A DNA stretch of 64,000 nucleotides from Ifrita kowaldi. Its lineage: Eukaryota > Chordata > Aves > Passeriformes > Cinclosomatidae. Under the pieces are notes generated by a model. It saw only the letters and a program-made list of their open reading frames with translations. It did not search any database and had not been told where the DNA came from. Shown in pieces: positions 24,985 to 38,100 of this stretch (positions within the stretch are counted from its first letter, which is position 1; each line of letters starts with the position of its first letter). Location of the stretch: assembly GCA_013398055.1 (NCBI GenBank), contig VZRS01009438.1, positions 62,001 to 126,000 on the forward strand, in the 5' to 3' direction. Position numbers and translations under genes: made by a program.

Positions 24985-27634
24985 CACAGGCTCTACTCCA
25001 CAAGAGAACAGAATTAAAGTTCATGCAGGACAATTCAAACACACGATGCTCAGGTTCTGAAATGCAGGACTGAGCCGAGCATTGGCCCAATTGCACTTCC
25101 AGCTGCATCAAGAGAATTGAGCTGGTTTGCTCACCACTTACTAATGCTTTATAGAACACCAGCTTTGAAATGGAGCATCATGACACCAACCAAAACCTCT
25201 CTGTGTGGGGACCACAAGTTCCGAGAAATCAAGCTCCCAACTGGAAGCAGAGGCCACACTGGAAAGGTTGGAACAAAGGCTGGTTTACAGTAGGATTCAT
25301 TCTCTGCACCAGCTGTACAGAGAGTACAAATCTCAGGAGTATTTACTGCACACTGATAGCAAATGTAGATATCCACAAAATGCCTCTGCGATTAGTATGA
25401 GGCATTAACAAGTATTAGGCATTGATGAGGCAAAAGAGTGAACTGCTTTAAAATCATAAACTGAGGAAGAACAGCTTTGAAATGAAGCTGGGGAACAGCA
25501 GATAAAAAACTTTGAATTTCTACTTTTGGACTAGATTTCCAGACTGACACTGTACTGCTCGCTGTATTTGTTTCTGCATTAATACTCGGGGTTTATACTT
25601 ACCTGACTCACAGACATCGGGCTCGACCTTGTTTCTGCCAGCAGCCAGTGATGGCAGGGCATTATTAAATATCCTGCATTCAGGGCTCTAAAACATGTAG
25701 GTGGAACACCCAAGCCAAGCAACTATTTGGCAAAGCAGTTAAGCAGCAGAGGCAGAAAATAATCCCAAAGCAAAGATATTTTATAGTACTGTACTATTTT
25801 ATATGGCCAGAGCAGTACCCACATTCTGCAGAGACACAAGAAGCAGTGGCTTGTGAACCTGCTAAGCCACAGTGATCCGTATTAAAAAAAGAAGAAGAAA
25901 AATAGGAAGTGTAAGGAAATGCTGGTGGTCTGTGCCTGTTTACTCCCAAAAAGGAAGGGCTCAGACTTGTTTACACCTCAGAGCTCTGGCTGCCAGTGCA
26001 AACAGCCTACTCTGTGGCATTTGATGGAAGTGAAAACTATTAAGATGCCTCATAGAAACCTTTATAGTATTCAAATCAATATCCAAGAATTTACCATATT
26101 CTGACTTTAAATATACCCAAGAGAATTTCACTGTGTTTCTATTACAGTTTATGTTTCTCTCTCAGTTGACAAAGCCATACAACATCTTGACAATGGTCTC
26201 TGCTTCACCACACTTTGCTTTAAAGCATACTTTGAAAAACGAAGCATGAGATTCTCAAACACTACTGCAAAATTCTGAGGAAAAATAAAGCAAGTTATTT
26301 TATTACAGATTACTTAGCAGTGTGGGATTCAGGCCTGAGCAAGCTCCTGGGTACAGATGTAGAAAACATAATTCTAGCGTGCCTATAAAATGAAGAAGGA
26401 GCTGCTTTACCAGAAAAACGTGTACATAAATATTCTAACATTTTAATGAAAAGCACTGCAAAAGAATACTTAATAAGTTGCAGACGAGAACACGTTTCTT
26501 CCATCTACGCACCTCTTCCCTCCAGTCTTCTAGAGTCAACTCCAAATTGAAAATCTCATGACAAAAATGTGACAACGGCTCAGGCTGATAAGTTGGGCTG
26601 TTAGAAGAACAGAGCACGTGGCACAGAGCACAAATACCAAATCTTATATTCCTGCAGTCTTGAAAGTCTTTATCTTTTGCCATGGTCAAAATAATGAATT
26701 TCCTATATAAATCAAAGCTGAAAATGGTAAACCTGAAACAGCAGCTGAAAGAAAGATCTCATGATAGAACCAAGGTATTTCAGGTTTCAGTTATTATCTT
26801 TCTATATTTTGCATTTTTACTACCTTTTTCAGGCAATTATGCATACTTCTGGCACTTGCAATTTTTTCCCAACTTTTGGTATCTTTTTCCACAACATACT
26901 ACTAAAAAATTTAAGAGCCTTTTTATATCTCTGCTGTTTCTTCAGAATTCAACTATGGGACTAAACCTGATGTTAATGTTAAATCAGTCCTTAGTCTGGC
27001 CTTATCATTCATTTTACAGAGTGTCACTCATTTCCCACAGTGTTTTTCTCTCAGAAGAACCAGTATTACATTTGTTTCTGCACTTTTCTTTTGCCCAAAT
27101 TTCTTCAGGAATATAAAAACAAAAGTTCGCAACTCTGCATTTGAAATACTTCATCAAGAAATGGCCACTGGTTCTTCCTTGAAAGCAGTTTCCTATCCTG
27201 CTACATTTCAAGACTTCCCAGAAGGACACCAATCTCTACATCACTGTTTTGCAGCACAAAGCTTTACAATTTTAATTGAGGGCTTCCAGGGAGCTGAAGC
27301 TGCAGTTTGCATTCCTACAGCACACAGCAAAGCAGAATGTCACAACCCACCCACTCAGAGCTCGGCAGCCCCAAATTTCTCCTTCTCCTTGCCTGGAAGA
27401 GAAGATGGGCACAGAATCCTTGGGGAGTGCTGTGCTGAGCAGCCAAGCTGGCCTTGAAGTGGGAGCTGACACCTCTGAAACGTGCTGTAGCAAGCTAATT
27501 CCATGGGGTTGCTGCCTGCACAGCAGTCCCCATGTTACAGTACCCAGATAAACATCTTTCCCACTGTCAGTATCTCATTTCCCTCAATAATGGCTCACTA
27601 GGCATCACTGGATTAGTGCAGAGCCTGAATGGTT

Positions 27635-27760
27635 GGGAAAAGGAAAAGGAAAAGGAAAAGGAAAAGGAAAAAGAAAAGGAAAAGGAAAAGGAAAAGGAAA
27701 AGGAAAAGGAAAAGGAAAAGGAAAAGGAAAAGGGAAAGGGAAAAAGGAAAAGGAAGGAAG
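27635..27760 (+). repeat. GGAAAA hexanucleotide array
   Basis: This is a nearly pure tandem array of the six-base unit GGAAAA over about 126 bp. It has one A-for-G interruption near 27672 and degenerates after about 27731 into GGGAAA, AAAAGG and GGAAGG variants. On the DNM3-sense strand it is an uninterrupted polypyrimidine tract (TTTTCC repeated). The open frames here (Lys-Arg-Glu repeats on the plus strand, Phe-Pro repeats on the minus) are a consequence of the repeat and not genes. Confidence 0.98.
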
Positions 27761-28453
27761 TCTAGTAATTTCACTGGTACTCCCCTCTACGTTTACATAA
27801 TCGGTGCATCGAACAGAAAGGGAATAGTTTCTGGAATACATAACAAATTCAAGATGATTTAAGTTTGCCCCTCTCCAAAAGAGGTGTTTATTATAACAAG
27901 TGAAGGGCTGGTCTTTCACTGGTCTGTGCTGTCAGTAAAAGGATCAATCTGAGAAAGGGTCTGATGAAGAGGAAATCTCTGTTTAGCTCCTATTAGTTAG
28001 GATCTTGAAAGGTCATTTTGAATTTGGGAAATCTTGTCTGGGAAAGAAGCCAGCAATTCCACTGAACTGAAGTGATGCTGGCATTTAAAACTGACAGAAA
28101 GCCCCGACTGATGAACCAGTGACAGTCTGGAAAAATTCTGCTGGATGCGTCAAGTGGCTGCTCCGAAGGTACAGGGGGATAAACGTATCCTTTGACCTTT
28201 TTATCCCTTGCTACGAAGCCTGCTTAGGACAGCTTGTTTTTCTCTACTGGTGCTCAAGATTTTGTTTTTCACTCCTCACCTACTGCAGATCATCCAACAA
28301 CCACAGTGGTTTGTAGGAGCAGTAGTGCAGGATGAAGGGCTTTGGAGCAGCACGTCTGTGCTGGCAGAGGGCACAGAGGGACAATGACTCACCAGGGTCT
28401 GTGAGATCAGGCTTCTCAGCTGGGTACAGCTTTTCATTAACAATTTTCCTTAT

Positions 28454-28506
28454 CACACATATGTGTGTGTGTATAAAAATATTATGTTATATATATATGT
28501 ATACAC
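28454..28506 (+). repeat. Alternating TG/TA microsatellite
   Basis: CACACATATG followed by five TG units, an A+T-rich spacer, then a TATATATATATG run and TATACAC. It is an alternating purine-pyrimidine tract, compound and impure. Confidence 0.85.
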
Positions 28507-29370
28507 GTTTTGGTGGTGGGATTTTTTTTATTTACAGAAAAAATATAATTCTTGAAACCTCTTTGAATAGAAGTGCAGCTCAGATTTCAGTCTTGAGAAG
28601 GTGATGGTCTGGGTGGATGAACCTCTCTAGTTCTAATGATCTCTAGAATTAGGAATACTAAGATAATATGGAAAAAACCAGCAAGTTGTACTGTATTGTC
28701 AGCTTCCTCAATTCCCTGATCTTGTAGATAGAAAGAGAATGTTTCGTTTATAAGCCTCCTGAAATTCCTCAGTAGGCACATGAAGAAGATGCACCTTTGA
28801 TACAGCACCTTTTTTTCTGCTGGAAAAGCATTTCTTAAAACTGCTCTGGCTTTTGTATCCATTTCAGTTTCTATAAAGTGAATCCTAGAAAAGTTCAAAC
28901 TCAGGCAGCCACCAGATACCTTTCCCTGGGTACCAACTGAAGGATCTCCAGAGACGCTACATCCTTTGTGTATGCAGAAAAAAGATCTTTTCTGTAAGAT
29001 GTAAATGATAAATATGCAATTACATAATTATGTAAAAAACATTAAGCAGGATTTTCCTGAGGCAATGCATCTGTCTCTGCAGGACTCCTAAAGATGCAAC
29101 ATAATGCACACACACAAATTAGTTCATGGCACTTATGCTGCCTTACTTGCTTGTTATCATTAAAAGCTTTCAGACAGCAATCAATTTCACTGTGGTGGAG
29201 ATTACTGCAAAATGCATTAAGAAGTTCACGCCTGTGGCAATGGTCACTGAAAATATTTTGGAAAGCATCCCAGAAGTATAAGACTTTTTCCAGACATCCG
29301 AGAGAAACTCTGCTATGACAGAGCTTCTGGTGTCAAGACTTCTCCCCCAGCACCCCTCCTCTTTAGTTGG

Positions 29371-29448
29371 TATTTTTTTTAATAGCAGCATTTTTTGAAA
29401 GGTACATTTTGGCTTTTTCATTTTTTAATTTTTTTTTTTCTTTTTTTC
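29371..29448 (+). repeat. T-rich low-complexity tract
   Basis: A 78-base stretch dominated by T runs of 5 to 13 bases broken by short A- and G-containing spacers. No transposon was recognised. Confidence 0.85.
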
Positions 29449-30194
29449 TAAACCAAGCCAAGATACTTGGGTCACGGAAAACATTAACTTCTGAGACAAC
29501 TGTCTGAAGCTATCTCCTTCCTTGCTCTACATCATATGTATAAATATACTCTAGCTTCTTAATTTCATCAAAGAAAAACTATTGAATTATAACAAGAGTG
29601 ATAAAATCATCTGCTTACTCTATCACAACATTTTGGAGTTTTGGGGGTTTTTCGTAAAATAAGTAGCCCTGGGGATGTTCCTGTAACTAATAAACAAAGA
29701 AAAATGAATATACCATAACCACCAAGCACTATTTCTACTTCATAACAAAAACATTACCTTCAAATGTTAAGTCACATAATGCCATCAGATCTTCAAGGGA
29801 AGGTTTTGAGATGTGTCCCAGAATTCGACAAGAGATATCCTAAAATAATTACAGCGATATGCACGAAAACCTGCAGCCCCCTGTCCTTGGAAATCAATAT
29901 TAGATTGAAATCTCCTTAGAAATATTCATCAGGAATGTTCCTATGAAGCTGTCCCAGACTGAAGCACTCTTGAAGCTCATAGCCAAAGCTGTTCCTCAAA
30001 CTGACCTTAGGTTGGCTCTGTTCTCGAACCCTCCTAAGGCAGAAACCACCTCTGAATCTACATCGCCTGCCCCAGTAAGTACTGGAATGTGAGTGGGGAT
30101 TGACTCAACTCAAAAAAACCAAACCAGACGAACAGGGGCACGGGAATGTGGAAAAAAGGGTTAGTAGAACATCCAAGAAAGTAGAAACATTTCA

Positions 30195-30432
30195 AAAGAT
30201 CCAATCTCAAGGTCCTCTGGTTCAGTTGAGGCCATTTCCTCTTGTCTTGCTGGTTGTCTGGGAGAAGAGACCGACCCCACCTGGCTACACCCTCCTTTCA
30301 TGTAGTTGTAGAGAGCAGTAAGGTCATCTCTGAGCCTCTTTTCTCCAGGCTGAGCCACCCCAAATCCCTCAGCCTCTCCTCATATGACTTGTCCTCCTTC
30401 ACCAGCTTTGTTGCCCTTCTCTGGACTGGCTC
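30195..30432 (-). mobile_element. CR1 LINE fragment lacking its 3' end
   Basis: This internal CR1 fragment is about 240 bp, with its sense on the minus strand. Diagnostic CR1 phrases on the plus strand include GAGGCCATTTCCTCTTGTC, GGGAGAAGAGACCGACCCC, GTAGTTGTAGAGAGCAG and GCCCTTCTCTGGACTGGC. On the minus strand the reading frame around 30290-30358 still gives the ORF2 C-terminal segment GEKRLRDDLTALYNYMKGGC. Both ends are missing: there is no ATTCTATG terminus, and the match fades before 30195. The divergence from the 34744 copy suggests an older subfamily. Boundaries are approximate by about 15 bp. Confidence 0.92.
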
Positions 30433-33400
30433 CATCAAAGTTACTGTCACTAAAAAAAGGGACTGCAAGGTAGTGCTAGTCTTCTACTGACTCCTACCAC
30501 CAGGAGTATGTGCAGAGGGAGGTGTGTGTAGGAGAGCTGCCAAATATGGCACTTTTCAATCTGCAGATGCCACATATGAAAAGAAAACATCCAAGTGTTG
30601 CTCACCCCCAAGCATCTCTCTCCTGATAACTGTATGTTAGTTTGTCACATGCAGAAGTGTGTTCCATGAAGGACACTGGACACATTGCAAATCATTTTGA
30701 TTGTGCTGCTCAGCTGTTCCCTTGCAGCAGAATACAGAAAACAGAGGTCCTGTTCCAGCATCACCCCAAGGGAAAGTATGTCAACCATACAGCACCCCTT
30801 AAAAACACACACCTGAAACAGAGGGACAAACTCCACTGCTTTGGCCATGTGCTCCCTTTAAATACCATGGCAGGTGCTGAACTCGGGCAGATACCTCAGC
30901 AGGAGGTAGCACACTTTGGGGAAGCACACAGCAACACCTCTGGAAGGATAGAGACATCCTCAATCTGACATAAACACGGACTGTTCAAGTGTTGCCTTTT
31001 CATGTGATGGCAGACCTTGGTTGATTGACAGGTCACCTTTGTCAGCTTCATACAAGCCCACCTTTGTGCCCTTGCTGAATCACAGTGACAGGATAACACC
31101 CCTAACGCCAAAGCCTTAGACACTGGCCGTCCTTGGCACCACTGGCAGTTCTCCTGCAGGCCCAGAGCCACATCCAGAACAGATCATCCAAAGCCACCTT
31201 TGCAGCCAGCTCCAGCAGAAACAGGCAAACAAACACTCTGCAAGCACAAACTCACAGCACATCTTCAGCCATGTGGTATCAGCTACCCTATGTCAGAGGC
31301 AACAGCCAGAAGTTTGTGCTAAGAGGCAGATCATGCACTGTCACAACCAAGACCTAGGAACAAAGCTGGACTGCCACTGTGCACTGTGAGGGGCACAGGG
31401 GGAAGCGGGGTGCTGAAGTCAGGAGATAACATCTGTGATGCTTCTGGCTGCCAGATTCATTCTTAACAAAGCAGCAACAAACTCTCAGCCAACCAGAGAC
31501 TTCATCATCATCACTGTGAGCGACAAGCACAAAAAACCAGGCAATGAGAGTATCTCTGAAGAGTATTAGCACCTGGGAGGAGGCATTTCCCTCGCTATTG
31601 CATGGTGGATGAGGTCTTCAGTAACTGCCAGATTTAAGAATCTTGCAGTCATATTCTTTGGCTGTCACAAAATAAAAACCTTACTAATAATTCAAAAGTA
31701 TTTTTAATTGTTTTTCTACTTTTCTCCATATCTCTTCCAATCCAGACTAATGCCAAACCTTGTCTTTTCTTGCAGTGACATTTAAAAATATGTCATTTCT
31801 CCTCTGTATAAAATAACATCATCTTTAAAGAATTCCAGTTCTCCCATGTCTGGATTCCTGCAATCAAGTACTACCCTGATTCATACCTAACACCCTCTTT
31901 TAGTCCATGCTGTTTGCTTAGGGGGGAAAATACAGACTGAATACACCATTGTGTAGACTGAAAGTTGTGTTAAGATGACAAACACCTGCATTTACTTAAT
32001 CATCTTTGTTAAGATACTGTCAGTTGGCCGCCCCAAGAGCACAATTAGAATGGAGCTCTTTCCTAAGGGAAAAAACCTCTAACCAATGATCACAATAGTT
32101 GTAAGAACTACCTTCATCATGCTCTAAAAATTTGTAACATGCAGCTTGGATAGCTATTGTTGGTGAAGTGATATTATGAAAATAAGATTTTTAAAGATTC
32201 AATAAACAAGGTGTAAAGTTTTGCTTCAGCAGCACTGGCTACACAGGCTTAACCTCAGCTGTTTCAAAGAATCCACAAAAGGTACAATGGCTTTGAAAAG
32301 TCTCCAGGAGCTTGAGAACTCCAAACAAACAGTGGTAATGCAAGAGGTAATGACATTATTGCAAATGCAGAAGACAACAAAAAAGGTGCATTGAAATCCA
32401 GAAGTTGAAACATGCCTGCAAAAATGTTGAATTTTTACAGTATGAGGCTGTACTACGGACAAGGAAGATGAATACTGCTGCTTCTCTGGAAGAAAGGACA
32501 ATATTTACCATGCAGCACTTCCTTAACAGTGTAAGTCTTTATCAATGCTGACTCAAAATATTGGAGACTATCAATTCCCTGGCCCTAAACTTGCAGGACA
32601 CTATTACATTTGTAAAGAATCACTGCAGTGTACGCACACTAATTCTACATAACATTGACATACGGCACTGAATTCCCAGACAGTCAGTCAAAGTTCTGGG
32701 CAGGAAACCAAATTCCATGGGTTTTTTTTCTTTAAACACTACGTCAAAACACCCCTATTACTCGTTACTTGTGCTTTGAAAGATATACTCCATTACTCCT
32801 TAATGTCGTTAGCTTTTACAGATACTGCAACCAACGAGGAACTGCTGCTGGAAAAATCTATTACAACTGCTTTCTAACACTGACATTTTGAAAGTGTTTC
32901 CATAGGAAAGCAGCACAGTCACAACAAAAATCCAAGTGAAAACAAGATAGCTAACTTACAAATATACGTACAAAATTGAATTTCAGTAAGGAATCTATAA
33001 GAGTGGAACTATCTATCAAACCCCCAAGTATATAATTTTTCACAAAAAAGTTGATTCTGAAAACTGAATTCATACAACTAAGCCTTACTCGTGTAAACAA
33101 TCTTATTAGCTGTCAATGAGCTCATTTCACACACAGTTAATTCCGTTATCAGAGATCATCCTTTAACGTGTTCTAAAGCAATAAAGAACATTTTAGACAA
33201 ACATTTTTTCCGCTCATTTTGTTTTCAGGACACTCGAAGATACAAAGTAGGGAGGACAGCTTATTGTAAAGTTGCCCATGCAACAAAATTTTTAAAATAC
33301 AATATAAAACAAAGAAAACAATTCAGCTAGTTCTCCTCTGACCTTCAAAAGCCTCAAAAGTATTGAAATAAAATACTGAAATAAAAAGTTCATTAAAAGT

Positions 33401-34743
33401 GTTCTATGTTTGCCCAAGTGCTATTTTAACATCGTATTCAGCACTTTGATTTCTGTGATCCACTCTTTACATTTACATGACTCAAACTAAATGTATATTT
33501 TAATTATTGTCTCAATTCATTCCTTTTGCTGAAATAACATTCTGTGCTCCTTTGAGGATATTCTCAAGGTTACAAAAACTAGATTGTCTAGCAGTTTGGA
33601 TTTGTTTTAAATGTCTAATAATACATTATACTGAAATAGCTTGAAATAATGAGGGTTTTATACTAATACATTACCAAAATACAATTACTAGTAATTCCCA
33701 GGAAAAAAGTACATGACAATAGACAAGGCTAAATGCATGTATATTTAAATAAATGCATTACAGAACTAATTGCCATTACTCAAAAAAGAAAAAAAAAGTC
33801 CTCCCCAAACCAAGCGTTATAAGCCTGGAAAATTTACATTTAAAAGAAATTCACATTCCCTTATGAAAACAGAAGACTGCAAATACATTTCAATCTGCCC
33901 TGAAATCGCACTTTAGAAATGCGGATGGGGAGAACCTAATTCAGAAGGGGAAAAATGCAGTTTAGTCTAAGAACACAAAACTAGGGTTTAAAATCAAATT
34001 CACTTGGCAGCTGCACAGAGCCTTTACAGGTGAATCCTGAGTCCCCTTGTTTTTCTTGCACTCACTTCCTTTTCCCATTCACCTCCCACATCCTCTGCAA
34101 AAGACGTTTGGTGCAAGAAGTGTTTTTCGAGTTAGGAACTACAGAAATGCAAAGACAACTCTGGCCACAGTTTGTATGTGGACAAAGACCACCACTTCTA
34201 GGTGCTTTTTGCAGAGAAGGGCACTGTTTGTAAAGCGGCTGGAACCATACATGGTACTCTTACAAAACTGACACCACCTCCTCCTAAAATGTAAGTGAAG
34301 ACGGGAACCTCTGATATCAGTGACCTCTGATATTTTCTGCAGGCATAAAAAAAATCCCAGACCCTTTCAGAACACTAAGACACAAGATCACCTTGAAGAG
34401 AAGCACATTATGGAATTTTTCTTGTGCTCACTGAAAAGGAGGAAAATTTATATACCGTAACAGGCACATGCCCCTTAATCTAAAATAATTATACTCTCAT
34501 TACCACTGGATACTAAATTCCATCAGCTTAAACAACACAGCCAAAAAGTCTTCATTATTTCATTATTTGGATCATTTAGTGCAAAACTTGAGTGATGTAA
34601 GGTGCTGGGTTCCATAAGAAAACACTTCTAATTAATTTGAACTAGGCTGCAAATTCTCGGCTTACTCTGCAGTTGAAGAAAATCCTCACTGGCTCACACA
34701 AACATCCACACAGACACAGCACTGCTTCAAAAGAAAAAAATCC

Positions 34744-35195
34744 TACCATAGAATGGTTTGGGTTGGAAGGGTGGAAGGGAGTTTAAAGCTCATCTCATTC
34801 CACCCCTGCCATGGGCAGGGACACCTTCCACTGTCCCTGGTTGCTCCAAGCCCCATCCAACCCAGCCTTGAACACTTCCAGGGATGGAGCATTCACACCT
34901 TCTCTGGGAAACCTGTGCCAGGGCCTCACCACTCCCACAGGGAAGAATTTCTTTCTGGTGCCTGATCTAAGCCCACTCTCTATCAATTTAAAGCCATTAT
35001 CCCTTGTCCTATCATTCCAAGCCCTTGTCAAAAGTATCTCTCCAGCTCTCTTGGAGTTCCTTTAAGTTATACTTAAGCTGCTCTTAGGTCTCCCTGGAGC
35101 CTTCTCTTCTCCAGGCTGAAGAACCCTAACTCTCTCAGCCTGTCCTCATAGGAAAGGTGCTTCTGAGCATCTCAATGGCCTCCTCCAGACTTGTT
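34744..35195 (-). mobile_element. CR1 LINE fragment with intact 3' end
   Basis: This is a 5'-truncated chicken-repeat-1 (CR1) retrotransposon, about 450 bp, with its sense on the minus strand. The plus-strand left end reads CATAGAATGG, the complement of the ATTCTATG unit that ends CR1 elements. On the minus strand the C-terminal part of the ORF2 reverse-transcriptase protein is still readable (segments NGFKLIESGLRSGTRKKFF and RFPREGVNAPSLEVFKAGLDG at 34795-35031). The frame then decays further 5', where the plus strand still shows the CR1 phrases TCTTCTCCAGGCTGAA and CAGCCTGTCCTCATAGGA. A short GGAAGGG duplication near 34765 is a private change. The element is non-functional. The right boundary is approximate. 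Confidence 0.95.
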
Positions 35196-38100
35196 GATAA
35201 AGAACTGTTAACTACAGAATCACAACATTTTTTTTCTCTGCTATTCATGGCCTAAAGGGGAGATGGCCCTGGAAGGGAGAAGAATCTAGCAAGGAGGACT
35301 ATAAAGCAGTTCAGAGTACCTCAAAGATGAAAATGGGAAAGTAAAAAGACCTGTTGATAAGTATAAAACATGGTGACCTGGAGAAAAGGCTGCAGAGGTG
35401 GGAATAAGGTTAGGAAAAGGTTATGGAAGAAACTGCTGCACAGTTATCTAAAATATCTGTGGACTGCCTCAGTAATGGCACACAAACGGGAAAAGCCAGA
35501 AATTTTTAATACAGAATCAAAATTATTACTTAATTCATCTAACAGAGATATAGTGGAATAATTGATCTGAAAAACTGACATATCTTTATATTCTTGTTTA
35601 GAGAGTCAGACAGAAAATAACTGCAAAAGCGTCTTCTTTCATATCAAAACTACACATACTGGTGTGGGGTTGGCACAGCAGAGAACGTTCCAAAGGCAGT
35701 AAGCAACCAAGAACATGTGCATCACCATCACCAGGATTTTCAGTGATCACTATATAGATTCATGGAGAACTTAAAGATAATGAAGTGTTTAGTTAAAACA
35801 GACACCGTGGAAAAAGCTGACCTCCTGCTTGGTTGAGGGGGAAACCCATTAATAGGCAATGTTGAGAAAGCTCCAGTGTTCAATCTTTCTTTTACATTAC
35901 TCTTCACCAAAAAGCCTACAAAGCAGTAAAAATTATTATGGCTAGATATTAGGAAAATAAAATTAAGTTAAAGAAAATGAAGCACTAGTGTAAACTGCAA
36001 AGTTCAGTTAAGCCCCCACCCCCTTCCTTCAGCACTCTTAAGTGCCTCAGTTTTAAATCAACAGCTTGAAGTCCTAAGAGTAAGAACTCTGCACTGATAC
36101 ATGTAAACCTCTTACCTAAATTACACAGAGGGAATAAAGCAGCAAACCTGACTTAAAATGCCCAAGAGTTCCTTAGAGCTACGCCCTGCTCTTACCTGTT
36201 TACACTGCAAGCAGCATCTTTGCTGTTCAAAACGACACACAGTCTTCATCAAAAGCAAAACCTGAGAGTCTCAAATGCTTTTGTATTCTAAGCACGTTCT
36301 CTTTTCCCCTCTGCTCTACCCCAGTGCAGACACTTTTTCATAGTCTAGGCCTGGATCCACCAGCTCCTTCTCTCCAGAACTGCTTTTTCCAAGTCCCAGC
36401 TCCTGTACCATGCTCCTCGGGAAGGTGCTCGGGCTGGTGTGTTAGACACAGCTTGGCAGAGGTGCTTGAGACAGGGACATGAGACATGGGCTCTAACAAC
36501 AGAATTAAACAAACTCAATTTATCAGGAATGATGCAACTTCTTGTTTGTGTGGAGCTGAAAGGCACCCTGTACTCACCCAGCATGAAAACCCCCACTTTA
36601 TGGAATAAACTGCAACTTCAAATCAAACCCAGAGAAGAGGAGCGAGTCCAGCTGAGCAGGAGACTCAATCCATAGAGGCACCTTCATCTTCCGTTGAAGA
36701 GGTCAATATCTGGGTCTGCTCCAAAAGCAAAGGTCTCAAGGCTCTGAGAAATAAAGCACCACACCTTAATTTATCCCCTCCTGGCTGGGTACCAGCCTAG
36801 CCCAGGAGTAGCTGCTCATCTTTTCCATTTGGTAGAGTAGGGTGTTGGTCCATCCTCTCAGTGGCAAATAATTTACAGAAAAGCAGAACTTCACAGGTCT
36901 CACATGAAGGCTATAGGAGCTTGAGCATTGTACACAGCAAAGAAGGTCATGATGGAAATAATGAAGAACTTAGAATTCTAAGTTTCATGTAACTTGTGCC
37001 AATGAAGTGTTGGTTATCCCCAAATTAAGCTTGCTATATAAACTGTCCCTAAACTGTTGAGCAACTTTTTTTGTAAGCAGGGAGAAACACAGCTATAAAC
37101 GTCTGAAGTCCTTGTCCACATTTTGACCTCAGATGCCTAAAGGCACTCGTTCTGCTCCCGCAGTGTGGAATGCCCTCCCACAAAGCACCCGTGTGGAATC
37201 TTCAGAGGCTATTTTTGCAAAGCATAATAAAAAGACATTTCTTGCTAGACTTTCTGCTGTTAGCAGCACAGCTTATTGACCACCTCTGTGGATGCCTGCA
37301 CTTTCCGCAGTATTTCATACAGATGGGATTTCTTATGTGTAGTTACCCATTACAAAAATCTAACTGAAAATTTACACTTGTCAACAATTAGACAAAGGAG
37401 GAAGCAAACTTCTCTTTATGTAAGGATGTATCTGTCTTCACAGTGAAAAAAGAAAATACTATTTTCACGAGGTTTACTGCAAATTTATTACAGCAATTAA
37501 ACTGTCCAGTGAATCTGTCTGTATCAACTTATTTCCAGATCCAAAACCAGATGCAAAAACCACCTTTCATTTAATTTGATTATTCTAACTTGTGTAGAAT
37601 ATGTAGAAACAGATATTTTGGCAACTGGTTGCTAACGAGCTTTCCTAACTCTTTAAAGCTGTACTTGTAATGCTTTTTCTACAGTATTTACCAGAAAAAG
37701 CTAGTGATTAGAAAACAGTTAAAATCCTTGCTCCTCCTGCAGCAGAAAACACCAAATCTCTCCTGCACAGAAAAAAGTTATAAAAACAGGTCTTATGAAA
37801 TATAGCTTCCCGAGAACCCACTTTGCTGCTGGCCATTGCTTCAGTGTGTTTGCATTGCAGCTGCACAGCAAAGGGTTAGCAAAGCATCCACACTAAGACG
37901 CCCATTGCCTACTCCACCCATCAGGGCTTCTAATGTTACCAAAAATGTGCAGTATTTTTAACCCATTTTTGGCCACTGGCATTTAAATGCTTTGGAAGTA
38001 TTTGTTTTTTGACTTTATGCAATTTGTAATGGATTTATGCACTCTCTATAAACATTAATTATTAAATTGAAGTCTTACAGGGAAGATGCACAGTGTTTTA

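Noticed and set aside
26682..27116. Plus-strand open frame of 144 codons with hydrophobic stretches.
   Set aside because: It is rich in Phe, Leu and Ser from T-rich DNA, with no recognisable family, promoter or splice context.
32223..32235. GCTTCAGCAGCAC, similar to the 5' region of U6 snRNA.
   Set aside because: The following bases do not resemble U6, so the similarity is a short chance match.
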